A stretch of 64,000 nt of DNA from Geodermatophilus telluris (lineage in GTDB: Bacteria > Actinomycetota > Actinomycetes > Mycobacteriales > Geodermatophilaceae): positions 29,489 to 93,488 of the forward strand of contig NZ_FMZF01000006.1 in the NCBI RefSeq assembly GCF_900102745.1, written 5' to 3'. The position numbers and the translations under genes are program-made. Below are positions 9,751 to 18,688 of the stretch, piece by piece. Within the stretch, counting starts at the first letter, position 1, and each line of letters begins with the position of its first letter. The notes beneath the pieces were generated by a model. It was not told where the DNA came from. It searched no databases and saw only the letters and a list, made by a program, of their open reading frames with translations.

Positions 9751-9776
9751 GTGCAACTCAGCTAGTTGCGTGCAAC
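9751..9776. promoter_or_regulatory. Nested repeat upstream of cydA, possible regulator site
   Basis: GTGCAAC occurs twice in direct orientation (9751-9757 and 9770-9776), and between them GCAACT (9753-9758) and AGTTGC (9764-9769) form an inverted repeat with a 5-base spacer. The element lies about 75 bp upstream of the cydA start in an otherwise GC-rich region, a plausible operator for the bd oxidase operon. It does not match the Rex consensus. Confidence 0.4.
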
Positions 9777-9848
9777 CCTGAGGGCGCCCGGCCGCCCGCG
9801 CCAGACCCGCGCCCCTCCGGACGGGCTCCCGGACGAGGTGGTGCGCAC

Positions 9849-11273
9849 GTGGACGTGGTCGAGCTCAGTCGGTTCCAGTTCGCCTCGACCAGCATCTTCC
9901 ACTTCTTCTTCGTCTCGCTGACCGTCGGGCTGGCGTTCCTCATCGCAGTCATGGAGACGCTCGCCTACACGCGCTCGCACCGGCGCGCGGTCTACGAGAA
10001 GATGACCAACTTCTTCGGTCACCTGTTCCTCATCAACTTCGCCGTCGGCGTGGTGACCGGGATCGTGCAGGAGTTCCAGTTCGGGATGAACTGGAGCGAG
10101 TACTCCGACTTCGTCGGCAACATCTTCGGCGTCCCGCTGGCGCTCGAGGTGCTCATGGCGTTCTTCCTGGAGAGCACCTTCATCGGGCTGTGGTGGTTCG
10201 GCAAGGACCGGCTCCGGCCGTGGATGCGGCTGGGCAGCATCTGGCTGGTCGCCATCGGCACCCAGATCAGCGCGTTCTGGATCGTGCTGGCCAACGCCTG
10301 GATGCACCACCCGGTGGGCTACGAGATCGTCGAGGGCCAGGCCCGGCTCACCGACTTCGCCGCCGTCGTCTTCAACTACAAGGCCTGGCTGTACTTCGCC
10401 CACGTGCAGGGCAGCGCCTGGGTGGTCGCCGGGTTCTTCGTCCTGGGCATCAGCGCCTTCCACCTGCTGCGCCGGCAGGACACCGACGTCTACTCCCGGT
10501 CGCTGCGCGTCGGGCTGGTGTTCGCCGCCATCGGCACGGTGTTCTCCATCGTCAGCGGGCACACCGAGGCGCAGGTCGCGCGCGAGGACCAGCCGATGAA
10601 GTTCGCCGCGATGGAGGCCCAGTGGGAGACGTCGGACTCGCCGGCCCCCTGGTCGCTGGTGGCGGTCATCGACGAGGAGGAGCAGCGCAACTCGTTCAAC
10701 GTCGAGATCCCGATCGTCGGGTCGGTGCTGGCCTACAACAGCCTCGAGGGCCGCTACGAGGGGCTGATCCCGCTCAACGAGCAGTACCAGGAGCTCTACG
10801 GGGAGGGCGACTACATCCCGCCGGTCACCTGGGTGTACTGGTCGTTCCGGATCATGGTCGCCATCGGCTCGCTGCTGCTGGCGACGGCGTTCCTCGGGCT
10901 GTTCCTCTGGTGGCGGCGCAAGCACGGCCTCGACACCACCCGCTGGTACCTGCGGGCGCTGGTCCTGTTCATCCCGCTGCCCTGGATCGCCAACTTCACC
11001 GGTTGGATCGTCACCGAGATGGGCCGCCAGCCGTTCATGGTCTACGGCGAGCTCACCGTCACCGAGGGCGTCAGCCCGAACTCGGCCGGTGAGGTGCTCG
11101 CCGGCCTGATCGGGCTGTGGGCGGTGTACCTGGCGCTGATCGGGCTGGACGTCTACCTGCTCAGCGTCACCGCCCGCGCCGGCATCCACCGCAAGCCCGA
11201 GGCGCAGCTGGTCGCCGCACCCGCGCCGGACTACGAGGGCGTCGGGCTGCAGGGGTACGAGAGGAGGAACTGA
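9849..11273 (+). CDS. cydA: Cytochrome bd ubiquinol/menaquinol oxidase subunit I
   Basis: The 474-residue membrane protein carries the quinol site and the haems of the bd oxidase, a high-affinity terminal oxidase used at low oxygen. About nine membrane segments are evident. The haem-ligand His lies in SIFHFFFVS near residue 18, another conserved His lies in FAHVQGSAW, and the quinol-loop end carries EMGRQPF, where many homologues have GRQPW. Length and the modest loop before PPVTWVYWSF indicate the short Q-loop subtype. GTG start at 9849. Confidence 0.95.
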   Translation: MDVVELSRFQFASTSIFHFFFVSLTVGLAFLIAVMETLAYTRSHRRAVYEKMTNFFGHLFLINFAVGVVTGIVQEFQFGMNWSEYSDFVGNIFGVPLALEVLMAFFLESTFIGLWWFGKDRLRPWMRLGSIWLVAIGTQISAFWIVLANAWMHHPVGYEIVEGQARLTDFAAVVFNYKAWLYFAHVQGSAWVVAGFFVLGISAFHLLRRQDTDVYSRSLRVGLVFAAIGTVFSIVSGHTEAQVAREDQPMKFAAMEAQWETSDSPAPWSLVAVIDEEEQRNSFNVEIPIVGSVLAYNSLEGRYEGLIPLNEQYQELYGEGDYIPPVTWVYWSFRIMVAIGSLLLATAFLGLFLWWRRKHGLDTTRWYLRALVLFIPLPWIANFTGWIVTEMGRQPFMVYGELTVTEGVSPNSAGEVLAGLIGLWAVYLALIGLDVYLLSVTARAGIHRKPEAQLVAAPAPDYEGVGLQGYERRN

Positions 11274-11275
11274 CG

Positions 11276-12310
11276 GTGGACCTGGTCACCCTGTGGTTCT
11301 GGCTGATCGCGCTCACCTTCACCCTCTACTTCTTCCTCGAGGGCTTCGACTTCGGCGTCGACATCCTGCGGCCCACGCTGGCCCGCACGGAGCCCGAGGA
11401 GCGGGCGCTCACCGGCACCATCGGGCCGTTCTGGGACGGCAACGAGGTGTGGGTGATCGCCGCCGCCGGGCTGATGTTCTCCACCTTCCCGGTCTGGTAC
11501 GGCGCGGTGTTCAGCGGCATGTACCCGCTGTTCGTCGCGATCCTGCTGGCGCTGCTGCTGCGCGGGGTCTCCTTCGAGTACCGCAACCAGGTCGACAGCC
11601 AGCGCTGGCGCTCCTTCTGGGACTGGATGTCCTTCGCCGGCAGCGTCGTCCCCTCGTTCCTGTGGGGCGTCATCATGGCCAAGCTCATCGAGGGCATGCC
11701 GGTGGGCCGCGAGGGGCGGGTGCAGGGCGGGCTGCTGGAGATGTTCACGCCGTTCTCGCTGCTCGGCGGGGTCACCACGCTGCTGCTGTTCATGCTGCAC
11801 GGCGCCAACTTCCTGCTGCTGCGCCTGCACACCGACACCGTGCTCTACGACCGCGCGCGCAAGGCCGCGCTGCGGTGGGGGGCGCTGGCCACGGTCGCCG
11901 TCGTCGGGTTCGTCGTCATGGGCTACGTGACCGAGGGCCTGTTCGAGAGCTTCGGCGTGCTGCCCTGGTTCTTCCCGGTCGCGGCGTTCCTGACCCTGGC
12001 CAGCATCTGGCTGGCGCTGTCGCTGCGCCGCGACACCCTGGCCTTCACGATGAGCGGCCTGACCATCCTGTTCGCCACCGTGACGGTGTTCATCGCGCTG
12101 TTCACCCGCGGCGAGGTGCTGCCCTCCACGCTCGACCCCGACTTCGGCCTCACGCTGGAGGAGACGGCCAGCCAGCACTACACGCTGGTGCTGATGACCT
12201 GGGTGGGCGGGATCTTCCTGCCCCTGATCATCGGCTACCAGATCTGGAACTACTACGTCTTCCGCGAGCGGGTCCGGCCCGACGAGGGCTCGCTCACGCA
12301 CGGCTACTGA
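11276..12310 (+). CDS. cydB: Cytochrome bd oxidase subunit II
   Basis: The 344-residue polytopic partner of CydA begins at a GTG two bases after the cydA stop, with GAGGAGGAA six bases upstream of the start region. The N-terminal FFLEGFDFGVDILRP motif, FWDGNEVWVI near residue 50 and the HGANFLLLR segment near 185 are typical of CydB. The final TGA overlaps the cydD ATG. It completes the oxidase core. Confidence 0.95.
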   Translation: MDLVTLWFWLIALTFTLYFFLEGFDFGVDILRPTLARTEPEERALTGTIGPFWDGNEVWVIAAAGLMFSTFPVWYGAVFSGMYPLFVAILLALLLRGVSFEYRNQVDSQRWRSFWDWMSFAGSVVPSFLWGVIMAKLIEGMPVGREGRVQGGLLEMFTPFSLLGGVTTLLLFMLHGANFLLLRLHTDTVLYDRARKAALRWGALATVAVVGFVVMGYVTEGLFESFGVLPWFFPVAAFLTLASIWLALSLRRDTLAFTMSGLTILFATVTVFIALFTRGEVLPSTLDPDFGLTLEETASQHYTLVLMTWVGGIFLPLIIGYQIWNYYVFRERVRPDEGSLTHGY

Positions 12311-13965
12311 TGCCCCGGGGTCCGGCCGGGCGGCTGCTCCTCGTGCCCGGCGTCCGCCGCTCGGCGGTGCTCTGCGCGGTCGCCGGCGTGCTCACCTGGG
12401 CGCTGCTGGTCGTGCAGTGGGCGCTGGTCGCCGCCTTCGTCGCCGCGGTCGTCGACGGCGCGGACCCCGCGGCGCTCGCCGGCACCCTCGGCGGGGTGGG
12501 AGCCGCCTGGCTGGCGCGGGCCGGGGTACTCGCCGTCCGCGACCGGGCGGTCGAGCGCACCTCGGCGCGGGTCCGCCGCGGGCTGCGCGCGGCGCTGCTG
12601 CGCACGCTCGTCGCCCTCGGCCCCGCCCACGCCGGCGCGCAGCGGGACGGCGAGCTGGTCACCACGGTCACCGAGGGCGTGGGACGGCTCGACGGCGTCG
12701 TCGGCCGGCTGCTGCCCGGGACGACGGCGGCCGCCGTCGTCCCGCCGCTGGTGGCCGCGACCGTGCTGGTGCTCGACCCCGCGTCGGCGCTGGTCCTGCT
12801 CGTCACCGGCCCGCTGGTGCTGCTGTTCCTGTGGCTCACCGGCACGCTGGCCGCCCGCGCCGCGCGCGCCCAGTGGGAGACGCTGGCCCGGCTGGGCGCC
12901 TCGCTGGCCGACACGCTGCGGGTGCTGCCCACCCTCGTCGCCTACGGGCGGGCGCGGTCGAGCGCGCGCTGGCTCACCGACGTCAGCGAGGCCCACCGGG
13001 TGAGCACGATGCGGGTGCTGCGCACCGCGTTCCTGTCCGGCTTCGTGCTCGAGTTCGGCGCGGTGCTGTGCACGGCGCTGGTGGCGGTCACCGTGGGCGT
13101 GCGGCTGTTCGAGGGCCAGCTCACCCTGCAGCGGGCGCTGCTGGTGCTGCTGCTCACCCCGGAGTTCTTCGCGCCGCTGCGCGCCCTGGGCGCCGACCGG
13201 CACGCGAGCCTGGAGGGGCAGCCGGCCGCCGAGCGGGTGTTCGCGCTGCTCGACACCCCCGAGCCGGCCCGGGGCAGCCGCCCGGTGCCGGCCGGTGTGC
13301 CGCACGTGGCGCTGCGCGGCGTCACCCTGCGGTACGGCGACCGGGCCGCCCTCGACGGCGTCGACCTCGACCTGCCCCCGGGGTCGCGGACGGCGCTGGT
13401 CGGCCCGAGCGGCGCGGGCAAGACCACCCTGGTGCGGCTGCTGCTGGGCCTCGCCGTCCCCGGCGAGGGCGCCGTGCTCGTCGACGGCGTGCCGCTGACC
13501 GAGCTCGACCCGGCCGCCTGGCGGGCCCGGGTGGCGCACGTGCCCGAGCGGCCGTTCCTGCTGCCGGGCAGCGTCGCCGACAACGTGCGGCTGGGCCGGC
13601 CGGACGCCACCGGCGCCGAGGTGGAGGAGGCGCTGGCGCGGGCCGGGCTGAGCGACGTGGTGCACCGGCTGCCGCGGGGGACCGCGACGCCGCTGGGTGA
13701 GGACGCCGCCCGGCTGTCCGGCGGCGAGCGGGTGCGGCTGGCGCTGGCCCGCGCGCTGGTCAAGGACGCCGCGCTGCTGGTGCTCGACGAGCCCACCGGG
13801 CAGCTCGACGCGGTCACCGAGCGGGCGGTGCTGGTCGCGCTCGACGAGGCCGCGGTGGGGCGGACCGTCGTCACCGTCACCCACCGGGCCGCCCCGCTCG
13901 CGCTGCACGACCGGGTCGTGGCGCTGGCCGACGGTGCCCTCGCGGCCCCGGTGGTGTCCCGGTGA
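12310..13965 (+). CDS. cydD: ABC exporter half CydD (bd oxidase assembly)
   Basis: The 551-residue protein has a six-helix membrane domain (residues 1-300) and an ATPase domain. Walker A is GPSGAGKTT near 363, the signature is LSGGERVRLALARAL, and Walker B is LLVLDEPTGQLD. CydDC exports thiols (cysteine/glutathione in E. coli) and is needed for bd oxidase maturation. Actinobacteria lack glutathione, so another thiol may be the substrate here (inference). ATG overlaps the cydB stop. Confidence 0.92.
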   Translation: MPRGPAGRLLLVPGVRRSAVLCAVAGVLTWALLVVQWALVAAFVAAVVDGADPAALAGTLGGVGAAWLARAGVLAVRDRAVERTSARVRRGLRAALLRTLVALGPAHAGAQRDGELVTTVTEGVGRLDGVVGRLLPGTTAAAVVPPLVAATVLVLDPASALVLLVTGPLVLLFLWLTGTLAARAARAQWETLARLGASLADTLRVLPTLVAYGRARSSARWLTDVSEAHRVSTMRVLRTAFLSGFVLEFGAVLCTALVAVTVGVRLFEGQLTLQRALLVLLLTPEFFAPLRALGADRHASLEGQPAAERVFALLDTPEPARGSRPVPAGVPHVALRGVTLRYGDRAALDGVDLDLPPGSRTALVGPSGAGKTTLVRLLLGLAVPGEGAVLVDGVPLTELDPAAWRARVAHVPERPFLLPGSVADNVRLGRPDATGAEVEEALARAGLSDVVHRLPRGTATPLGEDAARLSGGERVRLALARALVKDAALLVLDEPTGQLDAVTERAVLVALDEAAVGRTVVTVTHRAAPLALHDRVVALADGALAAPVVSR

Positions 13966-15611
13966 GCGAGTTGCTCGCGCTGGTGCGCGGCCCGCGGACG
14001 GTGCTGGCCGTCGTCCTCGGCGCGCTCACCGTGCTCTGCGGCGCGGGCCTGCTGGCGACGTCCGGGGCGCTGATCACCGGCGCGTCGCTGCGGCCCTCGA
14101 CGCTGCTGGTGCTCATGCCGCTGATCACCGGGGTGCGGTTCTTCGGCGTGGCCCGCGCCGCGCTGCGCTACGCCGAGCGGCTGGTCACCCACGACGTCAC
14201 CCTGCGGCTGGTGGCCCGGGTGCGCGGGCGGCTGCTGGCGCGGCTGACCCCGCTGGCGCCGGCCGCGCTCAGCGGCGCGCGCGGCGGGGAGCTGCTGTCG
14301 CGGGTGCGCACCGACGTCGACGAGCTGCAGGGCGTGGTCGCCCGGCTGGTGGTGCCCACCGGGCTGGCCGCGCTCGCCGGCGGGGTGGCGGTCGGGTGCA
14401 CCGCGCTGGTCTCGCCGGCCACCGCGCTGGTGCTCGCCGCGCTGCTGCTGGTGCTCGGCGTGGCCGTCCCGGCCCTGGCGGCGCGGGCGGGGCGGCGCGC
14501 GGCGGTCGCGGCCGCGCGCGCCGACGCCGACGTCGCGGCCGACACCCTCGACCTGCTCCGCGGCCTGACCGACCACCTCACCGGCGACGGCGGGGCGACG
14601 GCGCTGCGCGCGCTGGACGCCCACCTCGACCGGCAGGAGGAGGCCGAGCGGGCCGCCGCCCGGCTGGCCGCGGTGACCACGCTGTGCCGGGAGGGCGTGC
14701 CCGGGCTCGGCCTGGTCGCGGCGCTGTGGCTGGTCGCGGCCGACGTCGCCGCCGGCAGCACCGGCGTGCTGCTGCTGGCGGCGTGCGCGCTCGGGGTGCT
14801 CGGGGCGTTCGAGGCCGTCGGCGGGCTGGGCGTGGCGTGGAGCGTCGCCGGCGGCATCCGCGCGGCCGCCGGCCGGGTGCGGGCGCTGGGGGAGCAGCGG
14901 CCCGCGGTGACCGAACCGGAGGTGCCGCTGTCCCTGCCGGTCTCGTCCTCGCTGGTGTTCGACGCCGTGACGCTGCGGTACCCGGGTGCCGTGGAGGACG
15001 CCGTCGCGGGGCTGGACCTCGCCCTGCCCGACGGCGCCAAGGTCGCGCTGACCGGGCGCAGCGGCGCGGGCAAGAGCACGGTGCTGGACCTGGCGCTGCG
15101 CGCGCGGGACCCCGACGCCGGCCGGGTCACCCTCGGCGGCACCGACCTCCGCGACCTGCCGCTGGACGGCGTGCGGTCGAGGCTGGCCTGGGCCGCGCAG
15201 GCGCCGCAGCTGCTCGGCGGCACGCTGGCCGGCAACCTGCGCCTGGGCCGGCACGACGCCACCGACGCCGAGCTGCTCGCCGTCCTCGACGACGTCGGGC
15301 TCGGGCACCTGGCCGCCGCACCCGGGCTGGACGGCTGGGTGGGGGAGGCCGGCGAGCGGCTGTCGGCCGGCGAGCGCGCACGGGTCGGGCTGGCCCGCGC
15401 TCTGCTCAGCCCGGCCGACGTGCTGCTCCTCGACGAGCCGACCGCGCACCTGGACCCCGCGCTGTCGGCCCGCGTGCTCGACCTGCTCGCCTGCGACCCC
15501 CGCGCCGTGCTGCTGGTGACGCACGACGCCGCGTCGCTCGACGGGCGGTGGCGGGTGGTCGCCCTCGGCACCGATGAGTCCCGGCCGCACGCGGCGTCTA
15601 CCCGCGCATGA
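13962..15611 (+). CDS. cydC: ABC exporter half CydC (bd oxidase assembly)
   Basis: This 549-residue half-transporter pairs with CydD. The membrane domain spans about residues 1-280, then an ATPase domain has Walker A GRSGAGKST near 366, the signature LSAGERARVGLARAL, and Walker B VLLLDEPTAHLD. Both halves have intact ATPase motifs. GTG start overlaps the cydD stop by four bases, and its own stop overlaps the ATG of the following hydrolase gene, so all five genes appear to be one transcript. In some actinobacteria cydC and cydD are fused; here they are separate. Confidence 0.92.
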   Translation: MSELLALVRGPRTVLAVVLGALTVLCGAGLLATSGALITGASLRPSTLLVLMPLITGVRFFGVARAALRYAERLVTHDVTLRLVARVRGRLLARLTPLAPAALSGARGGELLSRVRTDVDELQGVVARLVVPTGLAALAGGVAVGCTALVSPATALVLAALLLVLGVAVPALAARAGRRAAVAAARADADVAADTLDLLRGLTDHLTGDGGATALRALDAHLDRQEEAERAAARLAAVTTLCREGVPGLGLVAALWLVAADVAAGSTGVLLLAACALGVLGAFEAVGGLGVAWSVAGGIRAAAGRVRALGEQRPAVTEPEVPLSLPVSSSLVFDAVTLRYPGAVEDAVAGLDLALPDGAKVALTGRSGAGKSTVLDLALRARDPDAGRVTLGGTDLRDLPLDGVRSRLAWAAQAPQLLGGTLAGNLRLGRHDATDAELLAVLDDVGLGHLAAAPGLDGWVGEAGERLSAGERARVGLARALLSPADVLLLDEPTAHLDPALSARVLDLLACDPRAVLLVTHDAASLDGRWRVVALGTDESRPHAASTRA

Positions 15612-16492
15612 CCGCACCGCAGACGCACACGATCGAGACGGTCGGCGCCGTCGTCACCTACGACGTCCGGCCCGGCACCGGCGACGGGCCGTCGCTGCTG
15701 CTCATCGGCTCCCCGATGGCCGCGTCCGGCTTCGTCTCGCTGGCGGCGCACTTCCCCGACCGCACGGTGGTCACCTACGACCCCCGCGGCGCCGAGCGCA
15801 GCCGCCGCACCGACGGCGCGGCGGTGTCGACGCCGGAGGAGCACGCCGACGACCTGGCGCGGGTCGTCGGCGCGGTCGGCGGCGGTCCGGTGGACGTGCT
15901 GGCCAGCAGCGGGGGAGCGGTCAACGCGCTGGTGCTGGTGGCCCGGCACCCGGAGCTGGTGCGCACCCTGGTGGCGCACGAGCCGCCGGCGTCGCAGCTG
16001 CTCCCCGACCGGGAGGCCGCGCTGGCCGCCTGCCGGCACGTGCACGAGACCTACCTGCGCAGCGGGTTCGGCGCCGGGATGGCGGAGTTCGTCCGGTTGG
16101 TGATGCACCAGGGGCCGCTGACGGAGGACTTCGGCCGGCAGTCGGCCGCCGACCCCGCCGCGTTCGGTCTGCCCGCCGGCGACGACGGGTCCCGCGACGA
16201 CGTGCTGCTCGCGCAGAACCTGATCTCGTGCAACGCGCACGAGCACGACGTCGCCGCGCTCCGGGCCGCGTCGACGCGGATCGTGCCCGCGGTGGGCGAG
16301 GGCTCGGCCGGGCAGCTCGCGCACCGCGGCGGCCTCGCCGTGGGCGCGGCGCTGGGCGTCGAGCCGGTCGTGTTCCCCGGCGACCACGGCAGCTTCCTCG
16401 ACTCGCCCTACGGCCCGCCCGCGGACGTCGCGGCGTTCGCCGCCCGGCTGCGCGAGGTGCTGGCCGGCGACCGGATCCCGGCGCGCGGCTGA
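15608..16492 (+). CDS. Alpha/beta hydrolase
   Basis: The 294-residue protein has the alpha/beta hydrolase fold with an early LLLIGSPMAASGF oxyanion-type segment, YDPRGAERS near residue 58, a nucleophile elbow LASSGGAVNA near 100 and a catalytic His in GDHGSFL near 258. Family members include esterases and epoxide or lactone hydrolases; nothing indicates which. Its ATG overlaps the cydC stop, so it is co-transcribed with the bd oxidase operon, a link with no obvious biochemical explanation. Confidence 0.82.
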   Translation: MTAPQTHTIETVGAVVTYDVRPGTGDGPSLLLIGSPMAASGFVSLAAHFPDRTVVTYDPRGAERSRRTDGAAVSTPEEHADDLARVVGAVGGGPVDVLASSGGAVNALVLVARHPELVRTLVAHEPPASQLLPDREAALAACRHVHETYLRSGFGAGMAEFVRLVMHQGPLTEDFGRQSAADPAAFGLPAGDDGSRDDVLLAQNLISCNAHEHDVAALRAASTRIVPAVGEGSAGQLAHRGGLAVGAALGVEPVVFPGDHGSFLDSPYGPPADVAAFAARLREVLAGDRIPARG

Positions 16493-16568
16493 CCACCGGG
16501 CTTGGTGCGTTCCCGGGTGCGGTAACCTGCTCCACGCAGCGATCGGGCGGTGCGAGCCGCCCGGCGCT

Positions 16569-16699
<131 letters not shown>

Positions 16700-16892
16700 G
16701 GCTTGTCGGGACGGTGTGACCACCATCCTGGTCACCGTCAGCCGACCCTGAGCTGGCCACGACGGACTGCGGCGGGCGCCGCGTCGAGGCCCGCGGCGGC
16801 TCCGTGTGGCCGGTCCGGCGGTGACGGAGAGATGGGCCGCTCGGTGTCGTAGCGCGGTGGGCTACCGGTCGAAGGCGTCGCCGCTTCGCGCG

Positions 16893-18479
16893 TCAGCGCC
16901 TCGCCAGGTCGTCCAGCACGTCCGCCAGCATGTCGGTCGAGGCGGTGACCCCCGTCTCGGCTCGGCCCAAGCCGTTGAGGACGACGAAGCGGACCCCGTG
17001 CCGGTACTTCTTGTCCCGCAGCCACGCACGTTGCATGGCTTCCAGGTCGAAGTGCCCCGAGGTCGGCAGGCCCAGCCTGGACAGGAGGTGCCGGTGCCGG
17101 TCGACCACGTCGTCGCCAACGCGTCCCTGGCGGCGGGCGAGATGGGCGGCGGCCATCATGCCCAGCGACACCGACTGACCCTGGTCCTCCTGTTGCCCTG
17201 TCACCAGATCCATCGCGTGACCGAAGGTGTGGCCGTAGTTGAGGACGATCCGCTCCGCCGTCGCGCGCTCGTCCCGACTGACGATGTCGGCCTTGATCTC
17301 GACACTGCGGCTGACGAGCTGGTGCACAGCGTCGACGTCGGCTGAACAGGCGCCTTCGGATGATTCTTCGAGAACGTGGAGCAGGTCGCTCCGGCTGATC
17401 AGCGCGTGTTTGGCGATCTCGGACAATCCGGCTCGGAAGCCACGCTCCACGTTGGCACATGCGGTGGTGACGTCGGCGATGACGACCGTGGGTTGGTGGA
17501 TCGTCCCCATGAGATTGCGCCCCTGGGGCATGTTGATCGCGTTCTTGCCACCGATGGCGGAATCGGCCTGGGCGACGAGCGTGGTGGGCACCAGGGCCAG
17601 TCGGGTGCCTCTGTTGAAGGTGGCGGCGACGAATCCGGCGAGGTCGCAGACCGGCTCCCCGCCCACAGCCACGACCAGGTCGTTCGTGTGCAGCGCGACG
17701 TCGGCCAACTGATCGGCGACATACCCGACCGCGGCGAGATCCTTGTCCGCCTCCGTGTCCGGAACCGGCACTCGTGTGACCGAGATGCCCTGGGCGGTGA
17801 CGCTTGCGGCCACGCGGTCGGCCGTGCTCGTGTCCCGATCGGATTCCACGATGACCGCCTGCTCGATGTCCGTCGAGGTGGGCAACAAGGTGCCCGCCAG
17901 GTCGAGCAGTTGCCTGCCGACATGCGCGTAGTAGGTGCCGCCGACGGGAGTCACGAGGATGTTGGAGGTCCCCGGTGGAGTGCTGGGCAGGCGGGTGAGC
18001 TCCCTCAGGACGTCCAGGGCGACGGCGTCGGGACGGCGTCCGTTCGTGTCCACCTGTATCGCTGCGACCTCGGCATAGGCCTGCAGGCGCCTTGAGTAGG
18101 TCTGGTCGAGATCGGCGCGCTGCAGCATGGGGCGGAACAGGTCCTGGTGGACTCTCGACAGGGCCTCGTCGTAGTCGACCCGTAGGTACACGACGGTGGT
18201 CTTGCGCAGGATGGCTCGTGTCCGCGGATCCCCCAGGGCGCCGCCGCCGAGCGCCAGGACCGCGTCGGAGCCACGGACCAACTCGTTGATCGACCGGTGC
18301 TCGATCTCCCGGAAGTGCTCTTCTCCCTCAGCGGCGAAGACGTCGACGATGCTGCGGCCGAGTTGCTGCTCGATGTAGACGTCGCTGTCGACGAAGGGCG
18401 TGCCCAGCCGCTCGGCCAGGACGTGCCCGACCGTCGTCTTGCCCGCTCCCATGAAACCGACCAGCACGATCATCGCCAC
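16893..18479 (-). CDS. Shikimate kinase / 3-dehydroquinate synthase-like fusion
   Basis: The 528-residue protein joins two shikimate-pathway folds. Residues 1-165 are a shikimate kinase: P-loop GFMGAGKTT near 8, DSD near 31, LALGGGALGD near 76 and FRPML near 114. Residues 175-528 belong to the dehydroquinate synthase / sugar-phosphate cyclase family: GGKNAINMPQGRNLMG, GLSEIAKHAL and NYGHTFGHA. In canonical synthases the third zinc ligand is the His of LHGE; here that segment reads DQGQSVSLGM, so His and Glu are both Gln, while the other ligands (Glu of SEIAK, His of YGHTFGH) remain. It sits just inside the island. It may be a diverged cyclase rather than an aromatic amino-acid enzyme. GTG/ATG ambiguity is small; ATG chosen. 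Confidence 0.85.
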   Translation of the reverse strand: MAMIVLVGFMGAGKTTVGHVLAERLGTPFVDSDVYIEQQLGRSIVDVFAAEGEEHFREIEHRSINELVRGSDAVLALGGGALGDPRTRAILRKTTVVYLRVDYDEALSRVHQDLFRPMLQRADLDQTYSRRLQAYAEVAAIQVDTNGRRPDAVALDVLRELTRLPSTPPGTSNILVTPVGGTYYAHVGRQLLDLAGTLLPTSTDIEQAVIVESDRDTSTADRVAASVTAQGISVTRVPVPDTEADKDLAAVGYVADQLADVALHTNDLVVAVGGEPVCDLAGFVAATFNRGTRLALVPTTLVAQADSAIGGKNAINMPQGRNLMGTIHQPTVVIADVTTACANVERGFRAGLSEIAKHALISRSDLLHVLEESSEGACSADVDAVHQLVSRSVEIKADIVSRDERATAERIVLNYGHTFGHAMDLVTGQQEDQGQSVSLGMMAAAHLARRQGRVGDDVVDRHRHLLSRLGLPTSGHFDLEAMQRAWLRDKKYRHGVRFVVLNGLGRAETGVTASTDMLADVLDDLARR

Positions 18480-18568
18480 ACCTGGCAGTTTGACGCAGCG
18501 ACACCAGCGCGGATCACTGCTTCTCCAGCATCAGCGGTGGGTCATCCCCGGCCGACGTGCGACATCCG

Positions 18569-18596
18569 CGTGGCGAGCACGGTCGTGCTCGCCACG
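18569..18596. terminator. Perfect 13-bp inverted repeat behind the LysR gene
   Basis: CGTGGCGAGCACG (18569-18581) and CGTGCTCGCCACG (18584-18596) are exact reverse complements with a 2-base spacer. It lies in the 209-bp gap between the end of the LysR gene and the start of the fusion gene, both on the reverse strand. It could terminate the LysR transcript or serve as an operator for the fusion gene. Confidence 0.6.
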
Positions 18597-18688
18597 TCCA
18601 CGTCGAGGGCGACCCCGCCGCGTGGACGACCGCACCTGCCTGGTGGACCGGCGTTCGGGTGAGTCTCGCGTGAGGACGCCGACGCGCA

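Noticed and set aside
9762..11189. Reverse-strand open frame over cydA
   Set aside because: Antisense of a clear CydA gene, with high Asp/Glu/His content and no recognisable motif.
12942..15617. 891-codon reverse open frame over cydD and cydC
   Set aside because: It lies antisense to two complete ABC half-transporters with intact Walker motifs and contains no domain.
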